Positions 35,664 to 45,295 of a stretch of 64,000 nucleotides of DNA are shown here, piece after piece. Numbering within the stretch: the first letter of the stretch is position 1; every line of letters begins with the position of its first letter. The stretch covers positions 1 to 64,000 of the forward strand of contig NZ_JBNGOZ010000005.1 of assembly GCF_050589825.1 (NCBI RefSeq), given 5' to 3'. This DNA comes from Carboxylicivirga longa. GTDB taxonomy: Bacteria; Bacteroidota; Bacteroidia; Bacteroidales; Marinilabiliaceae. The notes beneath the pieces are model-generated. The model ran no database searches. It was given only the letters and a program-made list of their open reading frames with translations, and was not told the DNA's origin. A program made the position numbers and the translations under genes.

Positions 35664-37889
35664 CTATAGATCAGCCTTAATACGCTCCTGGCGTGTTACA
35701 TTATGAACCCCTTTTATCTTCATAATATTCATAATGAGGTTATTCAAATCCTCTGTGTTGTGTATGTAAAGATAGATGTTGCCCTCAAAAACACCATCAT
35801 GACTCTCAAAATTGATGGATCGCATGTTCACGTTTTGGTCTTCTGATATTACCTTCGTTATTTTTGTGACAATTCCCATTTGATCGATGCCCGACAGGTT
35901 AATCAGTGCCAGATAGGAGAGTATTTTATGCGATTCCCATTGTGCCGAGACAATACGGTTCCCCTGGCTCGACATTAACTTAAGAGCCACCGGACACTTG
36001 CGACTGTGGAGGATAAGCTGATCGTTTTCATCCAGCATGGCCAGTATGTCATCACCGGGGATAGGATTGCAGCAATGGGCAATAGTAAACTGGTTTTGTT
36101 CTTCATTATCCGATAGTACTACCTGCTTACTTTTTTTACCCTTAGGCTTTGCTTTTTCCTTTTCCTGCTGTGCCTTGCCAAAGTTTAAGCGCCAGTAGCG
36201 TATCCATTTATTACTTGATTTGGTGCTAAGCACCTTATTCAGGTTGTTGAGTTGTAAGTTACCCCTTCCAATTCTAAAATACAGTTCATCGCGGTTTTCA
36301 ATCTTATGGAAGTCCAGTATTTTTCGAAGTATACGGGAGTTAATGGTTAGTTTTTTCTTGTGCAGCTCTTGCTCCAGAATCTCTTCGCCTTTGCTTATAA
36401 TTGCTTTACGTTCTTCTTTAAAGGCATTTTTTATGCGTGCTTTAGCTTTTGCCGTCGTTACAAAGCTCAGCCAGTCGTATTTGGGCTGTTGCTTTTCAGA
36501 GGTAATAATTTCCACCTGATCGCCGCTTTTTAGGGGATGGCTAAGGGGCACCAATTTGAAGTTAACCTTGGCACCAATGCATTTATAGCCAATGTCAGTA
36601 TGTATGTCAAAGGCAAAGTCAAGGGCCGTGGCTCCTTTGGGTAGCACGCGCACCTCACCTTTGGGCGTGAAAATCATAATTTCCGAGGCAAAGAGGTTGA
36701 GCTTGAAGTCGTCCAGAAACTCCAGTGAGTCGGCATCGGGGTTGTCCAGAAGCTCCTTAATCATCTCCAGCCATTTGTCCAGCTCCGATTCTTTTTCCTG
36801 CTGTCCTTTGTATTTCCAATGGGCAGCAAAGCCACGCTCCGCAATCTCATCCATGCGTTTTGTGCGTATCTGAATCTCTACCCACTTGCCATCGGGGCCC
36901 ATCACCGTGCTGTGTAATGCCTCATAACCATTGGCTTTGGGCGTTGATACCCAGTCGCGCAGGCGGTCGGGCTTGGGTTTGTATATGTCGGTGATCATGG
37001 AATAAATGGCCCAGCATTGTGTCTTCTCCGGCAGGTGGCTCTGTGGCGTAAATACCACCCGAATGGCCAATACATCATACACTTCTTCGAAAGGGAGGTT
37101 CTTTTTCTGCATCTTACTCCAAATGGAGTAAACAGACTTGTGTCGTCCTACCACATCAAAATCATAGCCTTCGGCCTCCAGGCGTTGCTCGATGGGAGCT
37201 TTAAAATGTCGGATAAATTCGTTGTGGTCTTTTTCACTGAGCTGTATCTTTTGGCTTATCTCATTAAAAACCTGGGGCAGCTCATATTTAAGGCTTAAAT
37301 CTTCAAGCTCTGTTTTGATGGAATATAAGCCGAGCCGGTGGGCCAGTGGCGCATAAAAATATAAGGTTTCACCGGCAATCTTGAGGCGCTTATGGTCAGG
37401 CATTGATTTAAGCGTCCGCATATTGTGCAGGCGGTCGGCCAGTTTGATAAGTATCACGCGCACATCTTCAACCATAGTAAGCAGCAGCTTCCTGAAGTTC
37501 TCGGCCTGCAGCGATGATGATTGATCGAAAACGCCCTCCAGCTTGGTGAGCCCTGCAACAATGGATGCTATTTTCTCGCCAAAAATATTCTGTAGGTCTT
37601 CCACCGTGTAGTCGGTATCTTCCACTACATCGTGCAATATGGCGGCAATCACTCCCTTGGAGCCCAGGCCAATTTCTTCGGCAGCTATGCGAGCTACTTC
37701 TATGGGATGCAGAATGTAGGGCTCGCCCGACTTACGGCGCATGCCGCGGTGTGCTTCGTGCGCCAATTCAAAGGCTTTGGTAACTAGCTTTTTATTATCA
37801 GGCATCTGACAGCGCGGACAAACTGCCAGTAGCGCATCAAACCGCTCCCTTATCATTTTATCTTCTTCTTCCCAATCCAATTTTGACAT
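35664..37889 (-). CDS. Bifunctional (p)ppGpp synthetase/hydrolase (RelA/SpoT family)
   Basis: A 741-residue Rel enzyme. In order: HD hydrolase domain (AHEAHRGMRRKSGEPYI, ILHDVVEDTDY, KLADRLHNMRTL), nucleotidyltransferase domain (DVLAIRVVF, PKANGYEALHSTV, IQIRTKRMDEIAERGFAAHW), TGS domain (IMIFTPKGEVRVLPKGATALDFA), a zinc-finger/helical region with HCCNPIPGDDI and a C-terminal ACT domain. Both catalytic halves have their motifs, so synthesis and hydrolysis are both expected. It governs the stringent response. A candidate -7 element (TTCCTTTG, minus strand near 37935) lies upstream. Confidence 0.95.
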   Translation of the reverse strand: MSKLDWEEEDKMIRERFDALLAVCPRCQMPDNKKLVTKAFELAHEAHRGMRRKSGEPYILHPIEVARIAAEEIGLGSKGVIAAILHDVVEDTDYTVEDLQNIFGEKIASIVAGLTKLEGVFDQSSSLQAENFRKLLLTMVEDVRVILIKLADRLHNMRTLKSMPDHKRLKIAGETLYFYAPLAHRLGLYSIKTELEDLSLKYELPQVFNEISQKIQLSEKDHNEFIRHFKAPIEQRLEAEGYDFDVVGRHKSVYSIWSKMQKKNLPFEEVYDVLAIRVVFTPQSHLPEKTQCWAIYSMITDIYKPKPDRLRDWVSTPKANGYEALHSTVMGPDGKWVEIQIRTKRMDEIAERGFAAHWKYKGQQEKESELDKWLEMIKELLDNPDADSLEFLDDFKLNLFASEIMIFTPKGEVRVLPKGATALDFAFDIHTDIGYKCIGAKVNFKLVPLSHPLKSGDQVEIITSEKQQPKYDWLSFVTTAKAKARIKNAFKEERKAIISKGEEILEQELHKKKLTINSRILRKILDFHKIENRDELYFRIGRGNLQLNNLNKVLSTKSSNKWIRYWRLNFGKAQQEKEKAKPKGKKSKQVVLSDNEEQNQFTIAHCCNPIPGDDILAMLDENDQLILHSRKCPVALKLMSSQGNRIVSAQWESHKILSYLALINLSGIDQMGIVTKITKVISEDQNVNMRSINFESHDGVFEGNIYLYIHNTEDLNNLIMNIMKIKGVHNVTRQERIKADL

Positions 37890-38004
37890 ACACCGTCTCC
37901 TTAAAGTGTCTAAAATACTTATTTACTTTCATTGAAGCAAAGGAAAATAAGGCTTGGGGGGTCATCATAGCAGCGTGCTGCGCTGTTTTTGATTTATGTA
38001 CTCT

Positions 38005-39282
38005 CTATTTACCCGCAATCACCGTGATGAAATTCTCCTCTTTAAAATAGGTTTGTGCCAGCTCTTGGAGCCGTTCTCCTGTTATATTCTTTAGTTCGTT
38101 AAAGAAGATATGGAAATAATCGCTTGACAGGTTGAGGTCAATGAGGCCGCGGTAATTATCGGAGGTGGCAAAAGGTCCATCAAAGTTGCGGATCATATCG
38201 CCAATCAGAAAATTTTTGACAAGGGTTAATTCTTCATCGCTCAATTTCTCCTCACGCAGTTTTTTTAATTCGCTAAATATCTCTTTAACAGCCAGGGGGC
38301 GGTTCTCTGCTTTTACGTCGGAGCCAATCATCAGAAAACCACTGTGTTTATAGGTCATGATAAAGGATGATATCCCATAAGTCAGTCCTTTCTCCTCACG
38401 AATATTGGTCATCAGGCGCGAACCGAAGTATCCGCCCAACACGGTGTTTAGTATTTGCATTCCATGAAAATCGGGATGCTCTTTATTAAAAAGGGGTATA
38501 CCAATCTTAATGGCAGACTGCAAGGCGTCGTCTTTTTTGATGATGAGTTCTCGCTTGGGTTTGTCAATCATTGTCGGTTTTGGATCGGGCAGGGGCTCTG
38601 CATCGGACCATACTTGTCCAAAATGCTTATTTAGTAAGGTCTTCAGATCATCACCGGGTTGTCCCGAAACAATAATATGGGTACCCTTGGGGATGTAGGC
38701 ATTTTGGTGAAAACGGACAATATCATCTCGTGTAAGGGCATTAAAATCCTCAAGCGTCAGGTGGTTACCGTAGGGATGGTTTTGTCCATACAGGTTCTGT
38801 GTGAAGGCTCGTGTGGCAAGGGTTCTCACTTTACTGCCTTCAATCAGAAACTCCTGCTTGCGCTTGTTTAGCAGGGTGTCAATCTCTTTTTGTTTAAAAC
38901 TGGGGTTTTTCACCACATCTTCCAGTATCTCCAGTGTTTGGGGTAAGAAGTTACTCAAGGTTACCAGGGTAACAATGGAGTGGTGAAAATGGGCCTGCTG
39001 TCCGATGAATGCACCGTAAAAATCTATTTTCTCTGACAGCTGGGCTCCGCTAAGGTGATGGGTACCCTCCGTTAATGCCTTGTTGGTGATAGATGCCAGT
39101 AGGGGTTTGTTGGCCTGCACCGAGCCAGCCGGAAAAAGGAAGTCGAGTTTGGCAACATCTTGTGAGCCGGCCTGCATTACATGTACCTTAATGCCATTGT
39201 CAAGGCAGAAAGTGTTGATGGGCAGTAACTCAAAGGTATCAATGCTTTTGTATTCAGGTGCTTCTGTTCTGTTAATGTGCAT
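38005..39282 (-). CDS. M16-family peptidase-like protein, catalytically inactive subunit
   Basis: A 425-residue M16 (pitrilysin/processing-peptidase) homologue. The HxxEH zinc site is absent: the corresponding region reads SITNKALTEGTHHLSG. The C-terminal part keeps the M16 motif (FGSRLMTNIREEKGLTYGI). Inactive M16 subunits pair with active ones to form the closed chamber, as in mitochondrial processing peptidase and bacterial M16 pairs. The upstream gene, three bases away, encodes the active partner. No signal peptide is obvious. Confidence 0.88.
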   Translation of the reverse strand: MHINRTEAPEYKSIDTFELLPINTFCLDNGIKVHVMQAGSQDVAKLDFLFPAGSVQANKPLLASITNKALTEGTHHLSGAQLSEKIDFYGAFIGQQAHFHHSIVTLVTLSNFLPQTLEILEDVVKNPSFKQKEIDTLLNKRKQEFLIEGSKVRTLATRAFTQNLYGQNHPYGNHLTLEDFNALTRDDIVRFHQNAYIPKGTHIIVSGQPGDDLKTLLNKHFGQVWSDAEPLPDPKPTMIDKPKRELIIKKDDALQSAIKIGIPLFNKEHPDFHGMQILNTVLGGYFGSRLMTNIREEKGLTYGISSFIMTYKHSGFLMIGSDVKAENRPLAVKEIFSELKKLREEKLSDEELTLVKNFLIGDMIRNFDGPFATSDNYRGLIDLNLSSDYFHIFFNELKNITGERLQELAQTYFKEENFITVIAGK

Positions 39283-39285
39283 TAT

Positions 39286-40524
39286 TTACTTGCTAGCGTG
39301 GTAGTACAAAGTGGATCCGTTTTCGGGACGGAAGGTAGCCCGTGCTGAGTCAAGAATATCGTGGCTTGTTACGGCGCGGTATTTATGAATCTCGTCATTG
39401 ATGTCTTCGGCCTGCCCCAACAGCTCAAAGGATGCCAGATTCATGGCCTTGTTTAAAAAGCTGATTTCGGACAGTACCAGTGATGACTCAATTTTATTTT
39501 TCACCTTTTGCAGCTCGTAATCGCTAACGGCACTTGTCGCTATCTTATCCAGCTCTACGTTAATGGCTGCTTCGGCCTGCTCCATAGAGATGCCCGGTAA
39601 TAGATTTCCGGTAACAGTAAACAGGCCGGGATGGTGGTCGCCAGAAATGTAAGCATTTACTTCGCTAAACAGTTGCTGTTCCTTCACCAGTGACTGTATC
39701 AGTCGGGATGAGGGGCCGTTGGATAGAACGTCGGATAACAGATCAACCGCATAGAAGTCATTATCCATACGTCCGCCAATGTGGAAAGCCTTATAAATCA
39801 TATCGGCCGGCACAGGGCGCTCAACCGACTGCTGACGTGCTGCTGTTTGCTCCGGTTCCTTGGGAATGGTGGTCTTACTTAGGGAGCGATACGGTATGTC
39901 GCCAAACCATTTCTCGGCCAGTTTAAATACTTCGTCGGGTACCACATTGCCACTAACGCTAAGCACGGCATTGTTGGGGGCGTAGTGGTGATAGAAAAAA
40001 TCCTTTACATCGTCCAGGGTGGCGTTTTCAATGTGGGCGATCTCCTTACCGATGGTTGGCCATCGGTAGGGATGCACCTTATAGGCCATGGGGCTGATCA
40101 AAAGAGGAATGTCTCCATAGGGTTGATTCAGGTATCGTTGCTTAAATTCCTCAATTACCACTTTACGCTGCACCGCCAGGCTTTCCTCCGAAAAATTTAG
40201 CTCCAGCATTCGGTCAGACTCCAGCCAAAAACCCGTTTCCAGATTGGCAGCCGGCAGTGTGAGGTAATAATTGGTGATGTCGCAGCTTGTCCATGCGTTG
40301 TTATCGCCCCCAACCATTTGAAGGGGGGCATCGTAGGATGGTATGTTTTTACTGCCGCCAAACATGAGGTGCTCAAAAAGGTGAGCAAAACCCGTTTTGA
40401 CGGGTGTCTCATTCTTAGAGCCAACATGATATAGGATATTAACGGCTGCTAGGGGTGTGCTTTTATCCACATGGACAACAACACGCAAGCCGTTGGCAAG
40501 TGTTTGTTTGTGTATGTTAATCAT
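39286..40524 (-). CDS. M16-family zinc peptidase, active subunit
   Basis: A 412-residue M16 metallopeptidase with the inverted zinc motif FAHLFEHLMF (His48, Glu51, His52) and the downstream glutamate region. The C-terminal half has the SSRLIQSLVKEQQLF segment. It probably forms a heterodimer with the following inactive subunit. Its start codon overlaps the stop of the FabK-type gene by one base (TAATG), indicating translational coupling. No export signal, so probably cytoplasmic. Confidence 0.9.
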   Translation of the reverse strand: MINIHKQTLANGLRVVVHVDKSTPLAAVNILYHVGSKNETPVKTGFAHLFEHLMFGGSKNIPSYDAPLQMVGGDNNAWTSCDITNYYLTLPAANLETGFWLESDRMLELNFSEESLAVQRKVVIEEFKQRYLNQPYGDIPLLISPMAYKVHPYRWPTIGKEIAHIENATLDDVKDFFYHHYAPNNAVLSVSGNVVPDEVFKLAEKWFGDIPYRSLSKTTIPKEPEQTAARQQSVERPVPADMIYKAFHIGGRMDNDFYAVDLLSDVLSNGPSSRLIQSLVKEQQLFSEVNAYISGDHHPGLFTVTGNLLPGISMEQAEAAINVELDKIATSAVSDYELQKVKNKIESSLVLSEISFLNKAMNLASFELLGQAEDINDEIHKYRAVTSHDILDSARATFRPENGSTLYYHASK

Positions 40525-41480
40525 TAAAATACAAATCGTTGATCAGTGGTGGCTTCTTCCTTTACCCTGCGGTATTCGCTAAGTAAATCAGTAAACACCT
40601 CGTGTACGGGTGGTATGTTATTTATAAGGCTGGCAACCTGCCCAATTTCCAGCTCACCCTCATCCAGGTCGCCTTCAAAAATTCCTTTCTTGGCTCGTCC
40701 GCGGCCCAGTAGTTTTTGCAGGTCGAGCGTTGAAGCACCATTTTTTTCTGCGGCATGTACCTGCTCAAAAAAGGCATTCTTGATGAGGCGTACCGGAGCC
40801 AGCTTTTTCAATGAAAGGAGAGTGCCTCCCTCTCCGGTATTTACTACCAGCTGCTTAAATGCCACGTGTGCCGATGATTCTTCTGTGATGGCAAAGCGCG
40901 AGCCAATCTGCACGCCATCGGCGCCCAGTGCCATCGCAGCAAAAATAGCGCTTCCGGTACCAATGCCACCGGCAGCTATCAGTGGCAAAGTGGTTTGTTT
41001 ACGAATGCCCGGTATCAGGGTAAGGGTGGTTGTTTCCTCCCGCCCGTTGTGGCCACCGGCCTCAAAGCCTTCAGCTACGATGGCATCAACGCCGGCCTCC
41101 TCGCATTTTTTGGCAAAACGCCCATTGGCAATTACATGCACCACCGTCATACCCTTTTCCTTTAAAAAACCGGTCCATTTGGCAGGGTTACCAGCTGAGG
41201 TAAACACAATTTTAACACCTTCATCAACAATGATATTCATCAGCTCATCGATGTTGGGATAGAGCAGGGGTACGTTAACACCCCAAGGCTTATCCGTGGC
41301 TTTTTTCATCTTTTGTATGTGCTCACGCAATACCTCGGGATACATCGATCCGGCACCCAGCAGGCCCAGGCCGCCGTTGTTGCTCACCGCCGAGGCCAGG
41401 CGCCAGCCACTGCACCACACCATGCCACCCTGTATGATGGGATAATCAATGTTGAAAAGCTGTGTTATTCTGTTTTGCAT
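40524..41480 (-). CDS. fabK: FabK-type enoyl-ACP reductase (or nitronate monooxygenase family)
   Basis: A 318-residue FMN TIM-barrel protein. It fits FabK better than generic nitronate monooxygenases: EGFEAGGHNG contains His144, at the same position as the catalytic His of Streptococcus FabK, and the C-terminal RGRAKKGIFEGDLDEGELEIGQVA block is characteristic. FabK reduces trans-2-enoyl-ACP with NADH, the last step of fatty-acid elongation, and is triclosan-resistant. If correct, this is probably one of the genome's enoyl reductases. It is coupled to the M16 pair by overlap. Confidence 0.82.
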   Translation of the reverse strand: MQNRITQLFNIDYPIIQGGMVWCSGWRLASAVSNNGGLGLLGAGSMYPEVLREHIQKMKKATDKPWGVNVPLLYPNIDELMNIIVDEGVKIVFTSAGNPAKWTGFLKEKGMTVVHVIANGRFAKKCEEAGVDAIVAEGFEAGGHNGREETTTLTLIPGIRKQTTLPLIAAGGIGTGSAIFAAMALGADGVQIGSRFAITEESSAHVAFKQLVVNTGEGGTLLSLKKLAPVRLIKNAFFEQVHAAEKNGASTLDLQKLLGRGRAKKGIFEGDLDEGELEIGQVASLINNIPPVHEVFTDLLSEYRRVKEEATTDQRFVF

Positions 41481-41518
41481 CTTTTAATAATTAGAAATCA
41501 ATAAATCGACTTCCTATA

Positions 41519-42694
41519 TTAACTATTTATGCGTCGTTTAGTTCGGTTTACCTTCTTTTTAAAGGCTTTCATCTCCCCTTCAAACATATCGTAGGCTACA
41601 TATTTACATTCGAGCGAGCCATTGTATAGCGTGTATTTCGAGTCGGGACGCAAGCCAACATGCTTCAAGGCCTCGGTGTTGGAGGTAATAATCCATGCCT
41701 GCCAGTCGGTGTAGTTACGTTTCAGGTGTGTGCCAATCTTCTTGTAGAATTCGTTGATATTGTCTTTGGTAAGGCGCTCGCCATATGGAGGATTGGTAAT
41801 CATCATGCCGCGGGGTGCCGGAGGCATATGGTCTTCCATGTTGGAGCGCACGATACGCACTTGTCGGTTAAGGCGGAAATCGAGTGATGCTGTTTTGGCC
41901 ATGTCAATGGCTTGTGCATTGTTATCACCTCCTACAATATTCACCTTGGGGTAGCGAATTTTGGCTTCTGCTTCGCTATATATTTTTTCCCATAGTGCCT
42001 TGTCATAGTCGGCCCAGCTCATAAAGCCAAAATGCTTGCGTTTGTAGGCCGGTGGCATATCGCATGCCATCATGGCTGCCTCCATCAGGATGGTGCCTGT
42101 GCCGCACATGGGATCAATCAAGGGGATGTCTTTGTGCCACTTGGCAATCTTGAGCATTCCGGCGGCCAGCACTTCGTTGAGGGGTGCTTTATGGTGGGGG
42201 CTGCGGTATCCGCGGCGGTGCAGCGACTCTACTGAGCTGTCTAAAGATACGGTAAACTGGTCGTGTGATACATGAATGTTCACTTGCAGATCAGGCTTCT
42301 CGGTATCAACCGAAGGTCGTTGCCCGTTTTTATTTCTAAACTGATCAACAATGGCATCTTTGGCTTTCAATGCCAGGTATTTTGAGTGCTTGAAAAAATC
42401 AGAGAAAGCAACCGCATCAATGGCGAATGTGTTTTCTTCGGTTATGTAGGCCGACCAGTCAAACTTATAGATATTCTGGTAAAGATCGTCTTCCGTTTGC
42501 GCTTTAAACGTAAGCACCGGCACCAGTACGCGCAAGGCTGTTCGCAAATGGAGGTTCGCTTTGTATAATACCTCCTTGTCGCCTGTGCAGCTCACCGCCC
42601 TTTTTAACAGGTTAACGTCTTGTGCCCCAATAGCCGATAATTCTTCCGCCAAGACTTCCTCTAAACCATGAAAGGTTTTAACTAATAATTTCAT
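41519..42694 (-). CDS. THUMP-domain 23S rRNA guanine-N2 methyltransferase (RlmL/RlmK type)
   Basis: A 391-residue RNA methyltransferase: N-terminal ferredoxin-like/THUMP region (LLVKTFHGLEEVLAEEL onward to about 155), linker HRRGYR, and a class I SAM domain with IDPMCGTGTILMEAA and catalytic NPPYGERL. It corresponds to the N-terminal half of Escherichia coli RlmL (m2G2445 of 23S rRNA). A separate RlmK domain is absent. Confidence 0.9.
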   Translation of the reverse strand: MKLLVKTFHGLEEVLAEELSAIGAQDVNLLKRAVSCTGDKEVLYKANLHLRTALRVLVPVLTFKAQTEDDLYQNIYKFDWSAYITEENTFAIDAVAFSDFFKHSKYLALKAKDAIVDQFRNKNGQRPSVDTEKPDLQVNIHVSHDQFTVSLDSSVESLHRRGYRSPHHKAPLNEVLAAGMLKIAKWHKDIPLIDPMCGTGTILMEAAMMACDMPPAYKRKHFGFMSWADYDKALWEKIYSEAEAKIRYPKVNIVGGDNNAQAIDMAKTASLDFRLNRQVRIVRSNMEDHMPPAPRGMMITNPPYGERLTKDNINEFYKKIGTHLKRNYTDWQAWIITSNTEALKHVGLRPDSKYTLYNGSLECKYVAYDMFEGEMKAFKKKVNRTKRRINS

Positions 42695-42884
42695 GCGAAT
42701 GCGTTTTTCAATAAATCCTTTAAAGTCTGCTATCCTTTTAATAACAGATTGTTATCATTGCTTTCCCCTTGTTCTTTTTCTTTCAGAAGAAAATAGGGCG
42801 CGAAGTTACGAAACTTAATATAAACACGCCATTCAGATTCTCATTTTCAGCGGTCTTTTACATTTCTTAACGCGCAGGCTCTGT

Positions 42885-44120
42885 CTATTGCAGTTGTTCA
42901 AGCTGTTCCTGGGTTGTTTTCTTTAGTTTTTTATCCATAAAAGTGCCTGAGAAGATGAGTCCACCAATAATGCCCATAAAAATGTATAACACCTGCTCAC
43001 CCATGGATGTGTCTGATACCTGTTTGTCAATAAAAAGAGTGCTAAGGCCGATAAAGGCTTTACTACCCGGCACCAGCATAAAAATGCCCGGTATAAGAAA
43101 TACCAGACGGGGTGTTTTTGTGAGGTGTGCAAAGAGCTTACTGGTGGCCACAGCTACGATGGTACCCACAAAGATACTTACGACAAGCCCGGTAAAGTTT
43201 AATAGCGAAGTGGTGAGGAAGCAGATAAAAGCGGTGAGTACCGCCAGGGGTACATCCTTGGCGCGCACCTTAAACACCGGAATTAGCCCCATGGCAAAAA
43301 ACAGGATGGCAATGTAATTAACCCCAGAGGGAATGTTACCGGCTTCGATGTGTGGGTTCAGGTCGGTGAAAAGGGGAAGGATTGCCAGCCCCAGCACGAC
43401 TCCAAAAAATTGTTTAAATAAGGATACCAATGCGTCGAACAGCTTGGCTGTGCCCGATACCAGGCTGCGCGAGGTGATTTCCTCAAGGGCTGTGGTAAGC
43501 GATAACCCAGGCACAAAAATGATGATGGACGATAGTACCGTCATGGAAATGTTCAGGTCGGGCAGCACCTTGGATAAAAGGCCGGCGGTTAGGGTAGCCA
43601 TAAACGAGATCATAGACTCTACCGTGCTATGCAGATAACTAGAGTAGCGCGACCAGACGGTTATGCCATAAACAATAGCGCCCAAAGCACCCGATACGGC
43701 TACCGACAACCAGTTGGTGTTAAGGATAATGCAGAATGAAGCGGCGGCTATCATAAAGCCAATCAGTTCAATAAAGGTATTATAGCCAATCTTTGCTTTG
43801 TTAAGCTTTTTGATGGCTAAGCTGGCCTCGGCAAAACTGAGTTTATTATCAATCACATCATTGGTGATTTCAACGACACGCGAGTAACCGCCCAGGTTAA
43901 TTTCACCTGGTTTAACTCGCTCAACATGGTTATAGGTGTTTTCCTCATCTTCATAAAATACATAGTTAATCCATGTTGGTAAATCCATGAAGCTGCCGTT
44001 TATATCCTTTTTTTCGGCTATCTCCGTGAGGTACATCTCTGACTTATATGAGGGAACGCCATAGACGTGTAAAGCCTTTCCCAGCTCTACGATAAATTTG
44101 TATTGTTGCGGAATTTGCAT
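42885..44120 (-). CDS. ThrE-type threonine/serine exporter
   Basis: A 411-residue membrane protein: N-terminal DUF1212/ThrE domain (HVYGVPSYKSEMYLTEIA is the usual N-terminal helix) followed by ten or so hydrophobic segments and a second DUF3815-like half, the order found in ThrE fusions. It should export threonine/serine. The ATG at 44120 (MQIPQQ) is chosen because a perfect -7 element sits at 44159-44166, within the longer frame that starts at 44171. Confidence 0.85.
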   Translation of the reverse strand: MQIPQQYKFIVELGKALHVYGVPSYKSEMYLTEIAEKKDINGSFMDLPTWINYVFYEDEENTYNHVERVKPGEINLGGYSRVVEITNDVIDNKLSFAEASLAIKKLNKAKIGYNTFIELIGFMIAAASFCIILNTNWLSVAVSGALGAIVYGITVWSRYSSYLHSTVESMISFMATLTAGLLSKVLPDLNISMTVLSSIIIFVPGLSLTTALEEITSRSLVSGTAKLFDALVSLFKQFFGVVLGLAILPLFTDLNPHIEAGNIPSGVNYIAILFFAMGLIPVFKVRAKDVPLAVLTAFICFLTTSLLNFTGLVVSIFVGTIVAVATSKLFAHLTKTPRLVFLIPGIFMLVPGSKAFIGLSTLFIDKQVSDTSMGEQVLYIFMGIIGGLIFSGTFMDKKLKKTTQEQLEQLQ

Positions 44121-44158
44121 TGATTGATTGTAATTAAATAGATGCCTTGTTGGGCCTG

Positions 44159-44166
44159 CAAAGTTA
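44159..44166 (-). promoter_or_regulatory. -7 element for the ThrE gene
   Basis: Minus-strand TAACTTTG, an exact TAnnTTTG match, 39 bases before the start codon. Confidence 0.45.
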
Positions 44167-44249
44167 GGCAAGATTTACTACGATAGTAAGGATGAAAATG
44201 ATTTTTGAGAAAATAATGTAATGGATAAGGGCTGTCGTCGCGCAAGGTG

Positions 44250-44279
44250 TTTGCATTTCGCAAGTAATTCTTATCTTTC
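44250..44279 (+). promoter_or_regulatory. Promoter of the SdiA-regulated-type lipoprotein gene
   Basis: TTTG at 44250-44253, 18-base spacer, TATCTTTC at 44272-44279 (one mismatch). Predicted transcription start near 44286, five bases before the ATG at 44291. Confidence 0.55.
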
Positions 44280-44290
44280 TAAGGAAAACA

Positions 44291-45175
44291 ATGACACTAA
44301 TCATGACTATTCTCCTAAAAATTTTGCCTGCTCTTTTCCTTCTTACTGCCTGTTCGCAGGTTGGTAGTCAAGTATGGAAATTACAAGCGGATGCGCATCT
44401 CCCCAGTGCTTTTGAACGTCCGGCCGATCATTGGCTTTTGCCAAAAGTACTCAATGAAATATCGGGGCTCGAATATGATACAACACAGAATGCTTTATTG
44501 GCAGTGAATGATGAGGAGGGGGTAATTTATCAGATTAACAAGAGCACGGGGCATACCGATTCGCTCTATAATTTTCATAAAAAAGGAGATTATGAAGGCG
44601 TGGCTATCGCCGGTGAGTGTATTTATGTGTTGAAGAGTAATGGCAAGTTGTATCGCTATCATCGACAGAAAGCAGAGATGAAGGCCATTGAAACTATACT
44701 CTATGCTAAGAATGATGTTGAAGGTTTGTGCTATGAGGAGGCAACCCGTAGCTTGTTGATTGCAGCCAAAGGAGAAGCCCTGAGCGGAAAAGGTAAGAAG
44801 GAGGTTTATCGTTATGATCTGGATTCTAGGCTAATTGATGCCGATCCGGCGTTGATTATTGATGTGGAGGATTTGTATGTTCGTGCACAAAGAGACGGAA
44901 TTGAGGCTGATCTGCTTTGGCGACTACAGCGATTCGCGCCATCGGGCATTGCCGTGCATCCGCATACAGGGCAATACTTTGTGTTGTCGGCACGGGGCAG
45001 TCTGCTTTTGGTGATGGGGCAAAACCAAGTATCCGACTATCTGGTTTTCCTCGATGTGAGATTGCTGCCTCAACCCGAGGGTATATGCTTTTCGCCCGAT
45101 GGCGATCTTTTTATTGCATCGGAAGGAAAGGGGGGGCAGGGGCGCCTGACGGTTTATAAATTAGATAATCAATAA
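44291..45175 (+). CDS. SdiA-regulated-family beta-propeller lipoprotein
   Basis: A 294-residue lipoprotein (lipobox LTAC, Cys21) with a YjiK/SdiA-regulated type repeat structure: EISGLEYDTTQNALLAVNDE, DYEGVAIAGE, NDVEGLCYEEATRSLLIA, FAPSGIAVHPHTG and PQPEGICFSPDGDLFIASE. These read as blades of a six-bladed propeller. Function unknown in all members; likely periplasm-facing or surface. An internal ATG at 44303 is an alternative start. Confidence 0.8.
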   Translation: MTLIMTILLKILPALFLLTACSQVGSQVWKLQADAHLPSAFERPADHWLLPKVLNEISGLEYDTTQNALLAVNDEEGVIYQINKSTGHTDSLYNFHKKGDYEGVAIAGECIYVLKSNGKLYRYHRQKAEMKAIETILYAKNDVEGLCYEEATRSLLIAAKGEALSGKGKKEVYRYDLDSRLIDADPALIIDVEDLYVRAQRDGIEADLLWRLQRFAPSGIAVHPHTGQYFVLSARGSLLLVMGQNQVSDYLVFLDVRLLPQPEGICFSPDGDLFIASEGKGGQGRLTVYKLDNQ

Positions 45176-45295
45176 TTGGAATAATATGATTTTAATTTCA
45201 ATGATAAGCATCGTATCCATAGTTCATACAGCATGGTGCCCTCTTGTGGGTTTGTGTGCTGACACTTATCTTCACCCCTTACTAATACGGATTTG

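Noticed and set aside
45254..45265. GTGT..ACAC symmetry upstream of the Crp gene as an autoregulatory site
   Set aside because: Spacing differs from the Crp-type site at 45968-45983 and the arms are short; likely chance.
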